Positions 43,890 to 53,407 of a DNA stretch of 64,000 nucleotides are shown one piece after another (within the stretch, counting starts at the first letter, position 1; each line of letters begins with the position of its first letter). The stretch is from Butyrivibrio sp. FCS014 (GTDB lineage: Bacteria; Bacillota; Clostridia; Lachnospirales; Lachnospiraceae). The DNA is taken from positions 434,001-498,000 of the forward strand of contig NZ_JAHA01000003.1 in the NCBI RefSeq assembly GCF_000526935.1, in the 5' to 3' direction. Made by a program: the position numbers and the translations under genes. Below the pieces are notes generated by a model that worked only from the letters and a program-made list of their open reading frames with translations, made no database searches and was not told where the DNA came from.

Positions 43890-45860
43890 ATGGCTTTTAT
43901 AAATGAGCTGGATAAAAAAACAATAGACCAGATTGCAGCCGGTGAAGTGGTAGAGCGACCTGCCAGCGTGGTAAAAGAGCTGGTGGAGAATGCCATAGAC
44001 TCCGGTGCAAGCGCAGTTACCGTGGAGATTCGCGGCGGCGGCATCGAGATGATCAGAGTCACCGATAACGGATCGGGTATAGAAAAGAGCGAGATAAGAA
44101 AGGCCTTTAAGCGCCATGCCACAAGTAAACTTCAGACCATAGAGGACCTTGATTCCATCAGGTCCCTGGGCTTTAGAGGAGAGGCTCTTTCAAGTATCTG
44201 TGCCGTATCCCAGGTTGATATGATCACCAAAACAAGGGAAGATATCGCCGGAACAAGATATTGCATAAACGGAGGTGAAGAGGCTGCATTCGAGGAGATC
44301 GGTGCTCCTGACGGAACCACCCTCATTATCCGCAATCTCTTTTACAATACTCCCGCAAGGAAGAAATTCCTTAAGACGCCGCAAACAGAGGCAAGTCATA
44401 TCGGAGACGTGATGGAGCATCTTGCTCTTGATAACCCCACTGTCTCTTTTCACTTTATAGTAAACAAGGACGACAAATTCTCAACTTCCGGAAACGGAGA
44501 TTTAAAGGAGATAATCTACAGGATCTACGGGAGGGACATTTCCGTAAGCCTTGTACCAATCAATGTTTCCGACGGAACTTATACTCTTGATGGGTATCTT
44601 GGTGAGCCTTCCATCAACCGTTCAAACAGGAACTTTGAGATATTCTTTGTTAACGGAAGATTCGTCAAGGATAAGGTTATGAGCAAGGCCCTGGAGGAGG
44701 GATACAAGCAGTATCTTATGATGCACAAGTTCCCCTTCGCCGTTCTTCACCTTAGAATGGATCCTTCCCTGGTAGATGTTAACGTTCATCCCGCCAAGCT
44801 AGAAGTGAGGTTCAGGGAGCAGAATCAGCTCTACGACTTCATCATGAACAGCGTTGAGAATACCTTAAGAAACAGGGAGATGATCCCGGACGCACTGCTG
44901 TCTGAAAAAGAAGACAGAGAGCTTGGTCAGATCATGGAAAACAAAGGCGAGGAAGCTCCTGACAATACAAGCGATAAAGCACCTGAAGAAGAGCGCAGGC
45001 AGGCTCCGCAGCCCTTTGAAGCCCTTCGCTTTGAACAGCACAGAATAAGTGAGGAAACACCTGTATATGCAAAAGGCGTAAAAGCTCAGCCCGTAAAGAT
45101 AGAGGACAGCAATAAATCTGCAGTATGGACCAGAATCTTCGGAGACGCCGATGGCTCTGAAGCCGAGAAAAATGAGCGGCCCTCACCGATAATAAAATCT
45201 GAGGGCGCTGTCATTGTCGAAAAACCCATGCAGCTTAATCTTTTCGACGAGAAGATTCTTACAAAAGAAAATGTAAAAGAGTATGAGATCCTCGGACAGA
45301 TTTTCGGTACCTACTGGCTTATCGGCTACAAGGACAAGCTACTTTTGATGGACCAGCATGCGGCCCATGAGAAGGTAAACTACGAGCGCATGATAAAGAG
45401 ATTCAAATCAGGGGAGATGACCTCTCAGATGGTGAATCCTCCTGTTATCGTGGCCCTTACCTCAGCTGAGGAAGACCTTTTCCTTAGCTACAGGCAGTAT
45501 TTTGAAAAGCTTGGATTTAATATAGAGAACTTCGGAGGGAGAGAATACGCAATGAGGGCCATTCCCATTGATCTTTTCGGCTCCTCCAACGTCAAGGAGA
45601 TGTTTACAGAGATTCTGGATGAGCTCTCCCATGAGACAGGACTTGACAGGACTCCGGATCTTATCAACTACAAGATAGCATCCATGGCCTGCAAGGCATC
45701 TGTAAAGGGCAATACCAGAATGACAACACAGGAGCTTGAAGCTCTTCTTGATGAGCTGTTAACCCTTGATAATCCATATAACTGTCCTCACGGACGCCCC
45801 ACAATGATCTCAATGACCAAATACGAGATCGACAAGAAGTTTAAGAGAGTAGTGGAATGA
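43890..45860 (+). CDS. mutL: DNA mismatch repair protein MutL
   Basis: GHKL ATPase partner of MutS. N-terminal motifs: IAAGEVVERPASVVKELVENAIDSGA, in which the catalytic Glu precedes NAIDSGA, then DNGSGI and the lid TSKLQTIEDLDSIRSLGFRGEAL. The C-terminal domain holds DQHAAHEKVNYE and the endonuclease motifs ACKASVKGNTRM and CPHGRPT, so nicking activity as in Bacillus MutL is expected. A variable linker rich in Glu/Pro lies around residues 340-450. 656 residues. The stop overlaps the miaA start by 4 bp. Confidence 0.96.
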   Translation: MAFINELDKKTIDQIAAGEVVERPASVVKELVENAIDSGASAVTVEIRGGGIEMIRVTDNGSGIEKSEIRKAFKRHATSKLQTIEDLDSIRSLGFRGEALSSICAVSQVDMITKTREDIAGTRYCINGGEEAAFEEIGAPDGTTLIIRNLFYNTPARKKFLKTPQTEASHIGDVMEHLALDNPTVSFHFIVNKDDKFSTSGNGDLKEIIYRIYGRDISVSLVPINVSDGTYTLDGYLGEPSINRSNRNFEIFFVNGRFVKDKVMSKALEEGYKQYLMMHKFPFAVLHLRMDPSLVDVNVHPAKLEVRFREQNQLYDFIMNSVENTLRNREMIPDALLSEKEDRELGQIMENKGEEAPDNTSDKAPEEERRQAPQPFEALRFEQHRISEETPVYAKGVKAQPVKIEDSNKSAVWTRIFGDADGSEAEKNERPSPIIKSEGAVIVEKPMQLNLFDEKILTKENVKEYEILGQIFGTYWLIGYKDKLLLMDQHAAHEKVNYERMIKRFKSGEMTSQMVNPPVIVALTSAEEDLFLSYRQYFEKLGFNIENFGGREYAMRAIPIDLFGSSNVKEMFTEILDELSHETGLDRTPDLINYKIASMACKASVKGNTRMTTQELEALLDELLTLDNPYNCPHGRPTMISMTKYEIDKKFKRVVE

Positions 45861-46804
45861 CAGACAAACAAAAACTCATTGTTATAACAGGTCCCACTGC
45901 GGTGGGCAAAACAAAACTGTCAATCGAGCTTGCTAAGAGAATAGGCGGAGAGATAATCTCCGCTGATTCTATGCAGGTCTATAAATACATGGACATCGGT
46001 ACGGATAAGATCACTCCCGAGAAAATGGAGGGTGTTCCCCACCACCTTATTGATTTTCTGGATCCAAAAGAGGACTTCAACGTATTTGTTTTCCAGAAAC
46101 TGGTTAAGGAAGCAATTGCTGATATTTCCTCCAGAGGAAAGGTGCCGATCATTGTAGGAGGAACCGGATTCTATATTCAGGCAGTGCTTTATGACATAGA
46201 CTTTACCGAAACCGATGAGGATGATTCCTACAGAAAAGAGCTTGAGGAGCGGGCTGCAAATGGAGAAGCTAAAGAGCTTCACAAGGAGCTTTCCGAAATA
46301 GACCCGGAATCTGCGGCCATTATCCATGCCAATAATGTAAAAAGAGTCATCAGAGCACTGGAGTATTATAAAAAGACCGGGCGGCCGATTTCCGAGCATA
46401 ACGCAGAGCAGCACCAAAATGAGTCCCCTTACGATTTTTGCTGCTTCGTATTGACAGACGAGCGAAAAACGCTATACTCACGCATAGAGAAAAGAGTGGA
46501 TCAGATGATCGAAGAGGGCCTGGAAGAGGAAGTAAGGCGTATTGCCGACATGGGAATACCAAGGAATGCCACTTCCATGCAGGGACTTGGTTATCGTGAA
46601 ATGCTTGGGTATATCGACGGCGAGTACGATCTTGAAAGGGCCATATACCTTATAAAGCTGAACACAAGACACTTTGCAAAGCGCCAGCTCACCTGGTTTC
46701 GCCGGGAAAAAGAAGTCATCTGGATAGACAAAAACTCTTTTGACCATAATGATGAAAAAATATTGGAAGAGATGTTGAGGATTTATGAACACAAAGATTT
46801 ATGA
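45857..46804 (+). CDS. miaA: tRNA dimethylallyltransferase MiaA
   Basis: Transfers a dimethylallyl group to A37 of tRNA. P-loop GPTAVGKTKLSIELA at the N-terminus, SADSMQVYKYMDIGTDK, HHLIDFLDP, and VGGTGFYIQAVL are diagnostic; the C-terminal part has TRHFAKRQLTWFRRE. 315 residues. The order mutS-mutL-miaA is conserved across Firmicutes; the hfq gene that often follows is absent here. Confidence 0.96.
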   Translation: MTDKQKLIVITGPTAVGKTKLSIELAKRIGGEIISADSMQVYKYMDIGTDKITPEKMEGVPHHLIDFLDPKEDFNVFVFQKLVKEAIADISSRGKVPIIVGGTGFYIQAVLYDIDFTETDEDDSYRKELEERAANGEAKELHKELSEIDPESAAIIHANNVKRVIRALEYYKKTGRPISEHNAEQHQNESPYDFCCFVLTDERKTLYSRIEKRVDQMIEEGLEEEVRRIADMGIPRNATSMQGLGYREMLGYIDGEYDLERAIYLIKLNTRHFAKRQLTWFRREKEVIWIDKNSFDHNDEKILEEMLRIYEHKDL

Positions 46805-48068
46805 AGAACTAGGAATCTCCAAGGAAGTTACCGAATTTGGAGAAGAAATATTAAAGGGTCTCAAGGAACGTTTTGAAAAGATCGATGAGACCGCTGAGTA
46901 CAATCAGCTCAAGGTAATAAAGGCGATGCAGGACGCCAAGGTAAGTGAGGCCTGCCTTCTTGGAACAACAGGATATGGCTACAACGATATGGGAAGAGAC
47001 AAGCTGGAAGAGGTTTATGCAGCTGTATTCCACACAGAGGATGCCCTTGTAAGACCTCAGATCACTTGCGGAACCCACGCTCTTGCCCTTGCTCTTATGA
47101 GTAACCTTCGCCCCGGCGATATGCTTTTATCCCCTGCAGGAAAGCCTTACGATACACTGGAAGAGGTTATCGGCATAAGACCCTCAAAGGGATCCCTTAA
47201 GGAATACGGCATCGATTACAAACAGATAGACCTTCTTGAGGATGGCACTTTCGACTATGACAATATCAAAAAGGCAATAGAAGAGAACCCTAATATCAGG
47301 CTTGCTACCATACAAAGATCCAAGGGATACCAGACAAGACCTACTTTCTCTGTAGAGCAGATTGGTACTCTGATAAAATTCATCAAGGATTTAAGACCTG
47401 ATATCATCTGCATGGTAGATAACTGCTACGGCGAATTTGTTGAGACCATAGAGCCTTCAGACGTTGGCGCAGATATGTGCGTCGGAAGTCTTATCAAGAA
47501 CCCCGGCGGCGGACTTGCACCCATCGGCGGATATATTGCAGGAAAAAGAGAATGCGTCGAAAATGCAGCATACAGGCTCACTTCTCCCGGACTTGGAAAA
47601 GAGGTAGGTGCTTCACTTGGAATACTTCCACAGTTTTATCAGGGATTTTTCCTTGCACCCACTGTTACGGCTTCTGCTTTAAAAGGCGCTATCTTTGCAG
47701 CAAATATTTACGAGAAGCTTGGCTTTGATGTGGTTCCAAATGCCACTGAGGAGCGCCATGATATCATTCAGGCAGTTACCTTCGGAAAGCCTGAGGGCGT
47801 TATAGCATTCTGCGAGGGAATCCAGAAGGCAGCTCCCGTTGACAGCTTTGTTGCTCCCGAGCCCTGGGACATGCCGGGATATGATGCTAAGGTCATCATG
47901 GCTGCAGGCGCTTTTGTTTCAGGCTCTTCCATAGAGCTTTCGGCTGATGGCCCCATAAAGCCCCCTTACTCAGTCTTTTTCCAGGGCGGACTTACATGGC
48001 CTCATGCAAAAATGGGTATTCTTATGAGCCTGCAAAAGCTTGTAGACAAAGGGCTAGTCGTGCTATAA
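46785..48068 (+). CDS. methionine gamma-lyase family / YnbB-like PLP-dependent protein
   Basis: 427 residues of the Cys/Met metabolism PLP fold, long annotated as aluminium resistance protein (YnbB in Bacillus). It has QITCGTHALALALMSNLRPGD, IMVDNCYGEFVE-like VDNCYGEFVETIEPSDVGAD, and the lysine-bearing segment GSLIKNPGGGLAPIGGYIAG. The substrate is not established. It overlaps miaA by 20 bp and carries the mreB promoter in its last codons. In Bacillus ynbB also lies near miaA. Confidence 0.88.
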   Translation: MNTKIYEELGISKEVTEFGEEILKGLKERFEKIDETAEYNQLKVIKAMQDAKVSEACLLGTTGYGYNDMGRDKLEEVYAAVFHTEDALVRPQITCGTHALALALMSNLRPGDMLLSPAGKPYDTLEEVIGIRPSKGSLKEYGIDYKQIDLLEDGTFDYDNIKKAIEENPNIRLATIQRSKGYQTRPTFSVEQIGTLIKFIKDLRPDIICMVDNCYGEFVETIEPSDVGADMCVGSLIKNPGGGLAPIGGYIAGKRECVENAAYRLTSPGLGKEVGASLGILPQFYQGFFLAPTVTASALKGAIFAANIYEKLGFDVVPNATEERHDIIQAVTFGKPEGVIAFCEGIQKAAPVDSFVAPEPWDMPGYDAKVIMAAGAFVSGSSIELSADGPIKPPYSVFFQGGLTWPHAKMGILMSLQKLVDKGLVVL

Positions 48069-48069
48069 T
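48040..48069 (+). promoter_or_regulatory. promoter of the mre/cell-shape operon
   Basis: TTGTAG (48040-48045), an 18-bp spacer and perfect TATAAT (48064-48069) preceded by TGC (extended -10). It lies inside the 3' end of the YnbB-like gene. Confidence 0.7.
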
Positions 48070-48133
48070 GAACGGTACGAATTCTTGGAATAACAGGAAG
48101 TTTTTAATTTCTTTATTTATATAGGAGGGCGTT

Positions 48134-49138
48134 TTGGCTAATATATTCGGAATCGATCTTGGAACCAGCAATATCAAGATCTACAACAGGGATGAAGACG
48201 GGCTTACAGTAGAGAAGAACATGATTGCCATCGAGAACAAGACCAATGTTTTTGCTTATGGCAATTCAGCATACGAGATGTATGAGAAGGCACCTGACAA
48301 GATCAAGATCTCTTATCCTTTGAACAGCGGCGTTATCGCTGATATTGAGCATATGGAGACTCTTGTTAAGCTTTTCATAACAGATCAGATGAAGGGCAAT
48401 GTTAAGCCTTGCGAAGTATATATTGCAGTACCTAAGGATGTAACAGAGGTAGAAAGAAGAGCTTTTCACGACCTTATCAATGACGCAGGTATCAAGGCCA
48501 AGAAGATCATGATGGTCAAGAAGCCTCTTGCCGACGGCCTTGGAATGAATGTAGACGTTATGAATTCCCAGGGTGTTCTGGTAGTAAATGTCGGATATGA
48601 CACCACAGAGATCTCTATTCTTTCTCTTCGCGGTATTGTTGTAAGTAAGCTTATCAAAGTAGGCGGCAAGAAGTTCGACGAGTCCATCAGAAACGTTATC
48701 CGTAAGGAATTTGGACTTCTCATCGGAGAAAAGACATCCGAGAACGTTAAGATATCCTTAAAGGAACTTGAGAAAGAGGGCAAGGATGCAGTTGTTTACG
48801 GACGCGACATTGTTACAGGTCTTCCCGTAGAGAGACAGATTCCCACAGACCTCATCAATCAGTCCCTTATTGAGAATTTCGATGCAATTCTCGACAATAT
48901 CAAAGCTGCTCTTGAGAAAACTCCTCCGGAGCTCGCTGCCGATATCTTCAAGCACGGCCTTTACCTTACCGGCGGCGCTTCTCAGGTATGTCATCTTGCT
49001 CAGCGCCTTTCAAACGGTGTCGGTCTCAACGTAAATATAGCAGAAAACCCTGTTGGTTCTGTCGCAATGGGTCTTGCCAAGATCATCAAGGAAGATCAGT
49101 ACAAAGCCCTTGCTTATGGAATTGAAGAGGATACATAA
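48134..49138 (+). CDS. mreB: rod shape-determining protein MreB
   Basis: Bacterial actin that orients lateral wall synthesis. The start is TTG 48134 behind AGGAGGGC. Actin-fold signatures: phosphate 1 IFGIDLGTSNIKIY, connect 1 near GVIADIEHMETLVK, phosphate 2 VLVVNVGYDTTEISIL, adenosine motif LYLTGGASQVCHL. 334 residues, normal. The following mreC ATG abuts the stop. It could be an MreB, Mbl or MreBH paralog; the mreCD context favours MreB. Confidence 0.93.
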   Translation: MANIFGIDLGTSNIKIYNRDEDGLTVEKNMIAIENKTNVFAYGNSAYEMYEKAPDKIKISYPLNSGVIADIEHMETLVKLFITDQMKGNVKPCEVYIAVPKDVTEVERRAFHDLINDAGIKAKKIMMVKKPLADGLGMNVDVMNSQGVLVVNVGYDTTEISILSLRGIVVSKLIKVGGKKFDESIRNVIRKEFGLLIGEKTSENVKISLKELEKEGKDAVVYGRDIVTGLPVERQIPTDLINQSLIENFDAILDNIKAALEKTPPELAADIFKHGLYLTGGASQVCHLAQRLSNGVGLNVNIAENPVGSVAMGLAKIIKEDQYKALAYGIEEDT

Positions 49139-50005
49139 ATGAGTCCCATCATTAAAAAGAGAGGAGAAGAATTTACGCTTCCAAGTAAATATCTCCTCTT
49201 TATTTTAACCGGAGTATGTATAGCTACCATAGTGCTTACATTTAATACGAGCCTTTTGAACGGGCCGGTAAATTCTTTTGCCGGTATTTTTGTGGTGCCT
49301 TTTCAGAAGGGTATTACTGCTGTGGGTATGGGACTTAAGGATACAACAGACAAGCTTTCATCCATAACCAAGCTTCTTGATGAGAACGAGCAGCTCAAGA
49401 AACAGGTAGATGAACTGACTATAGCAAATACCAACCTTGAGCAGGAGAAGTATGAGCTGACTGAATTAAGAAACCTGTATGCCCTGGATGCCCAGTATGA
49501 GGACTATAAGAAGACAGGAGCCAGGATCATTGCAAAGGATGCAGGAAACTGGTATCACTCTTTTGTTATCAATAAGGGCACTGATGAAGGTATTCAGGTA
49601 GATATGAACGTTATTGCAGGCGGAGGACTGGTTGGACGTGTTGTTGATGTTGGTCCTGACTGGGCCAAGGTGCAGTCCATCATTGCCGACAATGCTGCGG
49701 TAAGCGGAATGGTGCTCAGTTCTTCAGACAATCTTATCGTTTCCGGAGATCTGGAGCTCTACAGACAGGGATATGTGAGCTTTTCCAAACTTGTTGATGA
49801 TGCCGATAAAGTCAGCATAGGAGATAAGGTGGTAACCTCCAACATAAGTGATAAGTATCTTCCCGGAATTCTTATCGGTTATATTTCCACCATTGATGAC
49901 GATTCCAACAACCTGACCAAATCAGGACGCATTACACCGGCCGTTGACTTTGAACATATGAATGAGGTACTGGTACTTCTTGACCTCAAGAAGAATATGA
50001 ACTGA
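49139..50005 (+). CDS. mreC: rod shape-determining protein MreC
   Basis: Bitopic membrane protein that scaffolds the elongasome and activates PBP2. A short basic N-terminus precedes one membrane helix (about residues 18-37, LLFILTGVCIATIVLTFN). A coiled coil follows (about 75-115, LDENEQLKKQVDELTIANTN), then the beta-barrel extracytoplasmic domain with VIAGGGLVGRVVDVGPDWAKV. 288 residues. It directly follows mreB and is 9 bp from mreD. Confidence 0.94.
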   Translation: MSPIIKKRGEEFTLPSKYLLFILTGVCIATIVLTFNTSLLNGPVNSFAGIFVVPFQKGITAVGMGLKDTTDKLSSITKLLDENEQLKKQVDELTIANTNLEQEKYELTELRNLYALDAQYEDYKKTGARIIAKDAGNWYHSFVINKGTDEGIQVDMNVIAGGGLVGRVVDVGPDWAKVQSIIADNAAVSGMVLSSSDNLIVSGDLELYRQGYVSFSKLVDDADKVSIGDKVVTSNISDKYLPGILIGYISTIDDDSNNLTKSGRITPAVDFEHMNEVLVLLDLKKNMN

Positions 50006-50014
50006 CAATAGGAT

Positions 50015-50539
50015 ATGAATATTAGGAGATTTATTTTCAATTTCATATTTGTGCTGCTTTCGTTCATCCTGCAGACTACAGTCTTCAGGGTGATTGATTT
50101 TGGCGGAGTAGTGCCCAATATCCTTCTTATTTTTGCCTGTTCGACAGCTTTTATCAAAGGCGATAAACAGGGAATTTGGGTGGGATTTTTCTGCGGTCTT
50201 ATGGTAGACATTTTCTTTGGCTCCTACATCGGCTTTTTTGCCATGATCTATATGTATCTGGCCTTCGTTGTCGGGAAGCTTCACGTGGTGCTCTTTTCCC
50301 AGAATATTGCAATTCCCATTACAATAATAACCATAGCAGACTTTGTGTTCGGATTTGTTTGTTATGTTCTTATGTTTCTGTTCAGGACTAAGTTTGATAT
50401 AGGTTACTATATGACCAATATCATCATCCCCGAGATGGTGTATACAGCTCTTGTAGCTATTTTTTATTATCCGCTTATCCTTAAGATCCACACATATTTA
50501 GATGAGCTGGAAGAGAGGAACGCCAAGAAATTTGTTTGA
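50015..50539 (+). CDS. mreD: rod shape-determining protein MreD
   Basis: 174-residue integral membrane protein with about five hydrophobic segments (for example FNFIFVLLSFILQTTVF and VWVGF-like VGFFCGLMVDIFFGSYIGFF). The family pattern GLxxDIxxGxxxG is visible in GLMVDIFFGSYIG. It acts with MreC and RodA in elongation. The 3' end overlaps the PBP2 frame by 38 bp. Confidence 0.92.
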   Translation: MNIRRFIFNFIFVLLSFILQTTVFRVIDFGGVVPNILLIFACSTAFIKGDKQGIWVGFFCGLMVDIFFGSYIGFFAMIYMYLAFVVGKLHVVLFSQNIAIPITIITIADFVFGFVCYVLMFLFRTKFDIGYYMTNIIIPEMVYTALVAIFYYPLILKIHTYLDELEERNAKKFV

Positions 50540-53396
50540 TAATTTTAAGGAATCATTTATCAAATTCATAACATCAAGAGCCGTTATCGTATGCGGCGTT
50601 CTTGGGATACTTGCCTGCATTATCGTGTACAGGCTTTTTTCCCTGCAGATAATTAACGGTGAATACTATCTTGATTCCTTCAAACTCAGGATCAAGAAGG
50701 AAAAGACCATTGCCGCAGCAAGAGGAAATATCTACGACAGGAACGGCAATCTTCTGGCATATAACGAACTTGCCAATTCCGTTACTATCGAGGACGTTTA
50801 TAAATCAGGCTCTCAGAAGAACAAGAATATCAATACCACACTGGACAGACTTATCACAATTATCGAGAAGAACGGGGACAGCGTAGATAAGAACTTCAAT
50901 ATTATCATTGCTGACAACGGCAATTTCGAATTTACGGTGGAAGATAAGCAGCTTTTGAGGTTCCTGGCGGATGTCTATGGCCACAGTTCCATCAATGACC
51001 TCAAGTATGAGGAGAAGACCAAGACCGCCCAGGAAGTTGTGGATGATCTTTGCAGATCTTTTAAGATCGGTGATTATGAGGAATCCGGCAATTCGGATAC
51101 TCCTTTTGTACCCATGAAGGGGTATTCCAGGTCCAGAGCCCTTAAGATACTTGATATTCGTTACAACATGAACCAGAACAGCTTCCAGAAGTATATTGAT
51201 ACTACAGTGGCATCTGATGTCAGTGATAAGACGGTTGCGGATGTTATGGAGAACGCAGACACTCTGGAGGGCGTTTCCATTGAGGAAAGTACTGCAAGAA
51301 AGTATGTTGATGCGGTATATTTTGCTCAGCTTCTTGGCTATACAGGCAAGATATCCGAGGACGAACTGGCAACCCTTTCCCTGGAAAATCCAAGTTACGG
51401 TCTAAACGACACCGTTGGAAAATCCGGTATCGAGCAGGCTATGGAGAGCGTTCTTCAGGGAACAAAAGGCTCCGAAACCGTATATGTTGATAATACTGGT
51501 CAGGTAATAGAGACCAGTAATTATGTTGATTCTCTTGCGGGCAATGATGTATATCTGACCATAGACAAGGAACTTACAGAGGCTTGTTATAACATAATAG
51601 AGCAGTCTCTTGCCGGAATCCTTGTTTCAAAAATACAGAATGTAAAGACCTATACCTATACGTCCACCTCAAGCTCCAGCAACATTGTTATTCCTATTTA
51701 CGATGTGTACTATGCGATCTTTGATAACGATGTTGTGGATATCAGCCATTTCAGTGAGCGAAATGCGAAAGATAATGAAAAGGCTGTATATGAGCAGTTT
51801 CAGGGTAAATATGCCCAGGTAATAGAAGAACTTCAAAATGAACTCAATGAAAAAGAGACACCTTATGACCATCTGACCAAGGAATATCAATGGTACATGA
51901 GTCATATCGCAGCCATGCTTTATTCTGACGGTATCATTGATTCTTCGCTTGTTGACAGGGAAGATCAGGTATATATCGCCTGGACCAAGGATGAGACCAT
52001 ATCTTTGGCGGAATATCTCAAATATGTCATCGCAATGAACTGGGTAGATGTATCCAAACTTGATATAGAGAACCAGTATGCGGACTCTGAGGAGATATTC
52101 AAACAGATAGTCAGCTATATAACCAAGGCTCTTGATAAAGATACAGATTTCCAGACAAGACTCTATAAGTACCTTCTTCTTGACGGCTATATATCCGGAA
52201 CTCAGGTATGCAATATACTTCTGGAACAGGATGCGGTTCCCAATATGGACGAAGAAGAGAGGAGTCTTTGGGAAAGAGGCGGAGAAACAGCTTACGCCTT
52301 TATGGTGAACAGGGTTGCAAACCTTGATATTACCCCTGCCCAGCTGGCTCTTGATCCCTGCACCGGATCCATGGTTGTAACGGATGTAAATACCGGAGAT
52401 GTTCTGGCCCTTGTAACCTATCCCGGTTATGACAACAATAAGATGGCTAACGGTGTAGATCCCGAGTATTATGCAAAGCTCAGAAGCGATAACTCAAATC
52501 CGCTTCTTAACTATGCAACACAGCAGAAGACCGCTCCCGGTTCTACTTTCAAGATGGTATCCGCAACCGCAGGTCTTAACGAGGGAGTTATTACAACCGA
52601 TTCTGTCATCTACTGCGGCGGTCAGTTTGATAAATTAAATCCTGCACCTAAGTGCTGGATACATCCAAGAGGCCACGGAGGACTTAACGTAACAGGCGGA
52701 ATAAGAAATTCCTGTAACGTGTTCTTCTATGAAGTTGGTTTCAGGCTTGGACTTGTAGGAAATAACTACGTTCCGGACACCGGTCTTGAAAGGCTGGCTC
52801 ATTATGCAGACATGTATGGACTTACGGAGAAATCCGGCATAGAGATAGCGGAATCAGAGCCAAATGTATCAGATCAGGACGCTGTTCGTTCCGCCATCGG
52901 TCAAGGTACTCACTCATATACTACCGTAGGACTGGCTCGTTACGTTACCACTGTTGCCAATAACGGTACCTGCTATGATCTGACCCTTATTGATAAGACT
53001 ACGGATTCCGACGGTAATCTTCTTAAGGATTACAGAGCAGAAGTAAGGAATATTGTAGATCAGCCCGGATCCTACTGGAATGCTATTCACACAGGTATGA
53101 GGCAGGTTGTTCAGGATAAGTCCTACTATGCAAACCTTGGAGTTGCTGTTGCAGGTAAGACGGGAACCGCCCAGGAATCTGCAAGCAGACCTAACCATTC
53201 GCTTTTTGTATGCTATGCACCCTATGAAAATCCTGAGATCGCCATTGCAACAAGAATTGCCTTTGGTTATACATCAAGTTATGCTGCTCAGATCACAAAA
53301 GAAGCACTGGCATATTACTTTGAACTTCGTGATGAGGATGATATCATCTCAGGGACTGCTCAGACCCTTCAGGATGGAGCAACAAACGCAGATTAA
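50502..53396 (+). CDS. mrdA: penicillin-binding protein 2 (elongasome transpeptidase) with large insertion
   Basis: Class B PBP that crosslinks lateral-wall peptidoglycan with RodA. N-terminal membrane helix (about residues 26-46), pedestal domain with RGNIYDRNGNLLAYN, and transpeptidase motifs S681-T-F-K684 (PGSTFKMVSA), SCN (RNSCNVFFYE) and K886-T-G-T. 964 residues is far longer than usual (about 600-700): an insert of roughly 240 residues (about 377-615) separates TIDKELTEACYNIIEQSLAG from DPCTGSMVVTDVNTG. The start is uncertain: ATG 50502 lacks a clear SD, and TTG 50532 is an alternative. Confidence 0.92.
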   Translation: MSWKRGTPRNLFDNFKESFIKFITSRAVIVCGVLGILACIIVYRLFSLQIINGEYYLDSFKLRIKKEKTIAAARGNIYDRNGNLLAYNELANSVTIEDVYKSGSQKNKNINTTLDRLITIIEKNGDSVDKNFNIIIADNGNFEFTVEDKQLLRFLADVYGHSSINDLKYEEKTKTAQEVVDDLCRSFKIGDYEESGNSDTPFVPMKGYSRSRALKILDIRYNMNQNSFQKYIDTTVASDVSDKTVADVMENADTLEGVSIEESTARKYVDAVYFAQLLGYTGKISEDELATLSLENPSYGLNDTVGKSGIEQAMESVLQGTKGSETVYVDNTGQVIETSNYVDSLAGNDVYLTIDKELTEACYNIIEQSLAGILVSKIQNVKTYTYTSTSSSSNIVIPIYDVYYAIFDNDVVDISHFSERNAKDNEKAVYEQFQGKYAQVIEELQNELNEKETPYDHLTKEYQWYMSHIAAMLYSDGIIDSSLVDREDQVYIAWTKDETISLAEYLKYVIAMNWVDVSKLDIENQYADSEEIFKQIVSYITKALDKDTDFQTRLYKYLLLDGYISGTQVCNILLEQDAVPNMDEEERSLWERGGETAYAFMVNRVANLDITPAQLALDPCTGSMVVTDVNTGDVLALVTYPGYDNNKMANGVDPEYYAKLRSDNSNPLLNYATQQKTAPGSTFKMVSATAGLNEGVITTDSVIYCGGQFDKLNPAPKCWIHPRGHGGLNVTGGIRNSCNVFFYEVGFRLGLVGNNYVPDTGLERLAHYADMYGLTEKSGIEIAESEPNVSDQDAVRSAIGQGTHSYTTVGLARYVTTVANNGTCYDLTLIDKTTDSDGNLLKDYRAEVRNIVDQPGSYWNAIHTGMRQVVQDKSYYANLGVAVAGKTGTAQESASRPNHSLFVCYAPYENPEIAIATRIAFGYTSSYAAQITKEALAYYFELRDEDDIISGTAQTLQDGATNAD

Positions 53397-53407
53397 GGAA
53401 ACTTTTT

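Noticed and set aside
43785..44122. Minus-strand frames across the mutS-mutL junction
   Set aside because: Shadows of two highly conserved genes on the opposite strand.
49825..49835. Second sigma28 -10 motif (GCCGATAA near 49802) inside mreC
   Set aside because: No TAAA at 14-16 bp upstream and it lies inside a coding region with no flagellar gene downstream.
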